From contig NC_068972.1 of the NCBI RefSeq assembly GCF_016808095.1, positions 6,442,001 through 6,506,000 of the forward strand: a stretch of DNA of 64,000 bases. The letters run 5' to 3'. Positions 62,827-64,000 of this stretch are shown here, in pieces (positions within the stretch are counted from its first letter, which is position 1; the number at the start of each line of letters is the position of its first letter). This DNA is from Vigna angularis (Eukaryota > Streptophyta > Magnoliopsida > Fabales > Fabaceae). The position numbers and the translations under genes are program-made. The notes beneath the pieces are model-generated. The model was not told the origin of the DNA. It saw nothing but the letters and a program-made list of their open reading frames with translations, and did not search any database.

Positions 62827-63617
62827 TAAAATCCATGATAATGCTGGTTTTAAGTACCCTCAACACTGCCTTGAGGCACACCGCGTTCATTGTGTACTTG
62901 ACTTTTAAGAATTTTGTCATATTATGTGTTTGGATATTCATTTAGATGTCAGATTTATGTAAAAATGTGGAAAAGCTTAAAACTGTGCTCCCAGACCCAA
63001 CCTAACATGTAAAAAACAACTTCTGTATGACGTACCAAACACAGTTATATTCACCTAATCTGACTTAATTGCTCTGCATTATTTCATATAAATGCAGTTG
63101 TTACGGGCTTCTAATGCACCAATAGTTGCACATCACGGAACCTCCCTTACTTGGTATAGCAGAACCCAGCCAGATGTGGATTCAAAAGTTATGACCCAAA
63201 CTATTATTATTATTTACCATCAACAGTGTCTATCAAAGGAAATATTTGTTTTCATATTTGTTTTTTCTTTATTTGTTTAGATGTCATCAAACACAAATAA
63301 ATTTAGAAATTTGATAAGGACAATTTTCTCTCACAGTAGACATTATAATCAAAATAAATTTGATTTGTATTGAGTATCTTAAAAATATATTTAGTTAAAT
63401 TTTGATATTTCTCAAGTAAAATAAAACAGAGATAAATTTTGATATTTCTCAAGTAAAATAAAACAGAGAAAAAGTTGGTTAAGTTACCAGGATTAAGGGT
63501 GGCATTGTTGCTTAAAATACCAGAAAACACCTCCAATTTGACCATATAACTTGATGAACCCCTCCGAGTTTTGGCTCTCTCCAAGCATGATTTTAAGTCA
63601 TTGCACCATCCACCTCC
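48387..63617 (-). CDS. PAE: Pectin acetylesterase (CE13), 5' exons outside window
   Basis: A secreted wall enzyme removing acetyl groups from pectin. Visible exons from 5': 63617-63488, 51216-51137, 50663-50577, 50450-50326, 50234-50174, 49542-49486, 49407-49330, 49236-49131, 48946-48798, 48506-48387 (stop TAA 48387-48389). They total 993 nt in continuous phase, 330 residues, against about 400 for the family, so the signal peptide and roughly 70 residues lie right of 64000. Family marks in order: [22 protein letters not shown], catalytic Ser in GCSAGG, catalytic Asp in NSAYDVFQ, catalytic His in LHGHW, then [15 protein letters not shown] and [10 protein letters not shown]. All introns are GT-AG. 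The first visible intron (51217-63487) is 12.3 kb because it contains a nested retrotransposon pair. No coding lesion is visible. Confidence 0.93.
51217..52086 (-). other. PAE large intron, part 3' of the copia element
   Basis: AT-rich intron DNA adjoining the acceptor of the 51137-51216 exon. No repeat or exon was recognised. Confidence 0.6.
52087..52269 (+). repeat. Copia 5' LTR
   Basis: Matches 60607-60791 from GTTAGTGTTTTAAAAA to GCGTA(G/C)CAACA. The first base pair is GG where the 3' copy has TG, a likely mutation. Confidence 0.8.
52326..53249 (+). pseudogene. Copia Gag and protease, several stops
   Basis: Starts at ATG 52326 ([21 protein letters not shown]). A TGA at 52389 replaces the Trp of the usual GHYD-x-W motif, and a TAA at 52767 replaces Gln. 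The Gag body has FLRSKEYW and a long helical part ending [11 protein letters not shown]. An RGRGR-rich stretch precedes the zinc knuckle [14 protein letters not shown]. The protease has [12 protein letters not shown]. The frame ends with a stop after MATPI. Confidence 0.88.
53267..54655 (+). pseudogene. Copia integrase and linker, frameshifted
   Basis: Pieces in different frames: [15 protein letters not shown] (pre-integrase), CKHCLIGKQ (zinc-binding end), [18 protein letters not shown] (first catalytic Asp region), GGEFTSQDF and [14 protein letters not shown] (second Asp and Glu region), and [17 protein letters not shown] with [12 protein letters not shown]. At least four shifts or stops separate them. 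The acidic linker after integrase runs to the gypsy insertion at 54661. Confidence 0.85.
54661..54964 (+). repeat. Nested gypsy 5' LTR
   Basis: Begins ATATAAGAGGC where the 3' copy has TGATAGGAGGC, so its TG start is mutated; it ends CCTATCA. A TATATAAATAGGGG promoter motif lies near 54748. The direct TSD contact at 54660 fixes the start. Confidence 0.9.
55006..55990 (+). pseudogene. Nested gypsy Gag, stops and frameshift
   Basis: Starts at ATG 55006, 41 bp after the 5' LTR. Recognisable parts are [46 protein letters not shown] and [18 protein letters not shown]. In-frame TAG codons follow IELT (55336-55338) and GQT (55546-55548); a shift near 55900 precedes the zinc knuckle [14 protein letters not shown]. 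The stops fit G-to-A and C-to-T decay. Confidence 0.88.
56000..56620 (+). pseudogene. Nested gypsy protease, frameshifted
   Basis: Follows the zinc knuckle. The aspartic protease motif reads [12 protein letters not shown] (DSGATHNF usual), then [16 protein letters not shown] (usually D(I/V)ILGM-W-L-G), showing decay at the second conserved loop. A frameshift near 56440 moves reading to the next frame, which ends at a TAG near 56584. Confidence 0.82.
56780..57460 (+). pseudogene. Nested gypsy reverse transcriptase lacking catalytic box
   Basis: RT motifs [35 protein letters not shown] and [12 protein letters not shown] are well kept, but after LRKCVLV the FFDDILVYS box is missing. The sequence jumps near 57200 to the equivalent of [13 protein letters not shown], a deletion of about 30-50 bp with a frame change. 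The thumb and connection follow in the second frame ([16 protein letters not shown]) up to a TAA at 57457-57459. Confidence 0.9.
57460..58017 (+). pseudogene. Nested gypsy RNase H
   Basis: Contains [15 protein letters not shown] (first Asp), [28 protein letters not shown] (catalytic Glu) and [14 protein letters not shown] (catalytic Asp), then YDFDIVYK and [12 protein letters not shown] codons after QQN and QPY break the frame. Confidence 0.88.
58018..59253 (+). pseudogene. Nested gypsy integrase, one internal stop
   Basis: The zinc-binding HHCC domain is visible ([26 protein letters not shown]). A TAA at 58372 follows LPIP. The DDE core follows: [13 protein letters not shown] (usually D-R-F/L-SK), [27 protein letters not shown] with its Glu. 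The C-terminal GPF/Y region is [20 protein letters not shown] and [14 protein letters not shown]. The frame ends at 59251-59253. Confidence 0.9.
59271..59495 (+). pseudogene. Nested gypsy chromodomain-like tail
   Basis: [30 protein letters not shown] and DKVVEG follow the integrase in another frame. The VEW...TWED pattern is that of the chromodomain-like tail of plant chromoviruses, which binds chromatin and directs integration. Its frame runs on into the 3' LTR. Confidence 0.75.
59453..59758 (+). repeat. Nested gypsy 3' LTR
   Basis: Begins TGATAGGAGG directly after the purine tract AGAAGGGGGTAA (59441-59452) and ends CCTATCA before the ACCTC duplication. Confidence 0.92.
59764..60266 (+). 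pseudogene. Copia RT remnant with internal deletion
   Basis: Continues the copia frame past the gypsy element: [37 protein letters not shown] and then, after GARKVGV, an abrupt join to [13 protein letters not shown] in another frame. The RT palm between these points is missing. It ends with [14 protein letters not shown] (the YVDD block reads YVDG) and FAMTNLGKI. Confidence 0.85.
60267..60380 (+). repeat. TGTTGGAAGTC-type short LTR/TRIM fragment
   Basis: Begins TGTTGGAAGTCACACATCAA, contains GCAAACCTCACCTTACAAGC and GTTGAGTTAGGCTTAAACCC, and interrupts the copia RT just after LGKI. It belongs to a dispersed family also seen near 20178 and, more diverged, near 39350. The right end is not firmly placed. 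Confidence 0.6.
60607..60791 (+). repeat. Copia 3' LTR
   Basis: Begins TGTTAGTG and ends CCAACA, the canonical TGTT...AACA form. It is preceded by a purine-rich AAGAGAGGAT tract that can serve as the polypurine tract. Confidence 0.8.
60792..63487 (-). other. PAE large intron, part 5' of the copia element
   Basis: Intron DNA between the copia 3' LTR and the donor of the exon at 63488-63617. It holds a (TA)n tract at 62785-62822 and a direct duplication of about 45 bp (TTTTGATATTTCTCAAGTAA, 63398 and 63436). No coding sequence was recognised. Confidence 0.7.
62785..62822. repeat. (TA)n microsatellite
   Basis: About 19 TA units in the large PAE intron. Confidence 0.97.
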
Positions 63618-64000
63618 CTGGAAAGAACCATAATTAATAAATAGATAATGATCATCATTGATGATTTATGAAGGTAGATCAAAAGGGGTTTCTTTAACTG
63701 GAATTTAATTTAGGCTCCACCAAACTAACTGAACTTAATACTTTGTCATTTCATTCAATCATTTCATGTTTTCATTGCTTTTGCTTAGATTCAAAGTTTA
63801 TATATACAAAACTTTATTCCGACAATAACTCCACACTTCCGACACTGGTTATAAAAGTGTTACCGGGGAATGTCCATTGTCTTTTTCTTTCTATTTTTTC
63901 TTTTTCAAAATGCTACCCAATATTTTATATTATTGAATAACGAATTAAAAGTAAAATAAGTTATTAAGATGAATAAAATACACTGTTATTCTAATATACT
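63618..64000 (-). other. PAE upstream intron to window edge
   Basis: Begins left with the acceptor (CTTTCCAG on the minus strand) of the GGGWCND exon. The preceding exon, which should end in a Glu or Gly codon, is not seen before 64000. Confidence 0.75.

Overview
The window is plant nuclear DNA. It is AT-rich, has genes with many short GT-AG introns, and is loaded with LTR retrotransposons. Repeat families that look typical of legumes (TGTTGGAAGTC-type short LTRs, 5S-bearing TRIMs) suggest a phaseoloid legume such as Vigna or Phaseolus. The species assignment is an inference from style, not proven.

Layout: (1) 1-6.3 kb, minus strand: a young, nearly intact Ty3/gypsy element whose 3' end lies off the left edge. 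A complete Cassandra-type TRIM with 5S rRNA-derived sequence in its LTRs (829-1740, 5-bp TSD) has landed in its RNase H region. A second Cassandra unit (4455-4946) sits exactly between the gypsy LTR and its primer binding site. (2) 6.7-11.2 kb: AT-rich, no gene seen. (3) 11346-13727, plus: an intact four-exon cytochrome P450 of the CYP72 clan, most like CYP715A. (4) 13.7-24 kb: gene-poor, with a long LTR-like block ending at 19363 and a Tourist-like MITE at 22778-23069. (5) 24085-44047, minus: a complete 34-exon tripeptidyl peptidase II gene, reconstructed exon by exon with continuous phase to 1357 aa. (6) 44-48.4 kb: intergenic, with a decayed gypsy integrase relic. (7) 48387 to beyond 64000, minus: a pectin acetylesterase (CE13) gene with ten visible exons; the 5' exons are off the window. 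Its first visible intron is about 12.3 kb because it holds a copia element (52087-60791) that itself contains a nested gypsy element (54661-59758, TSD ACCTC).

The three host genes are unrelated in function: a P450 of probable developmental or hormone metabolism, a giant cytosolic or plastid aminopeptidase complex, and a wall-modifying esterase. They do not form an operon or a recognisable cluster. The most unusual structures are the gypsy/Cassandra chimera with three 5S-bearing LTR copies in 4 kb, and the pectin acetylesterase gene that keeps an open coding frame around a nested-retrotransposon intron. I found no CRISPR array and no tRNA or full rRNA gene. No clearly new biological system is evident.
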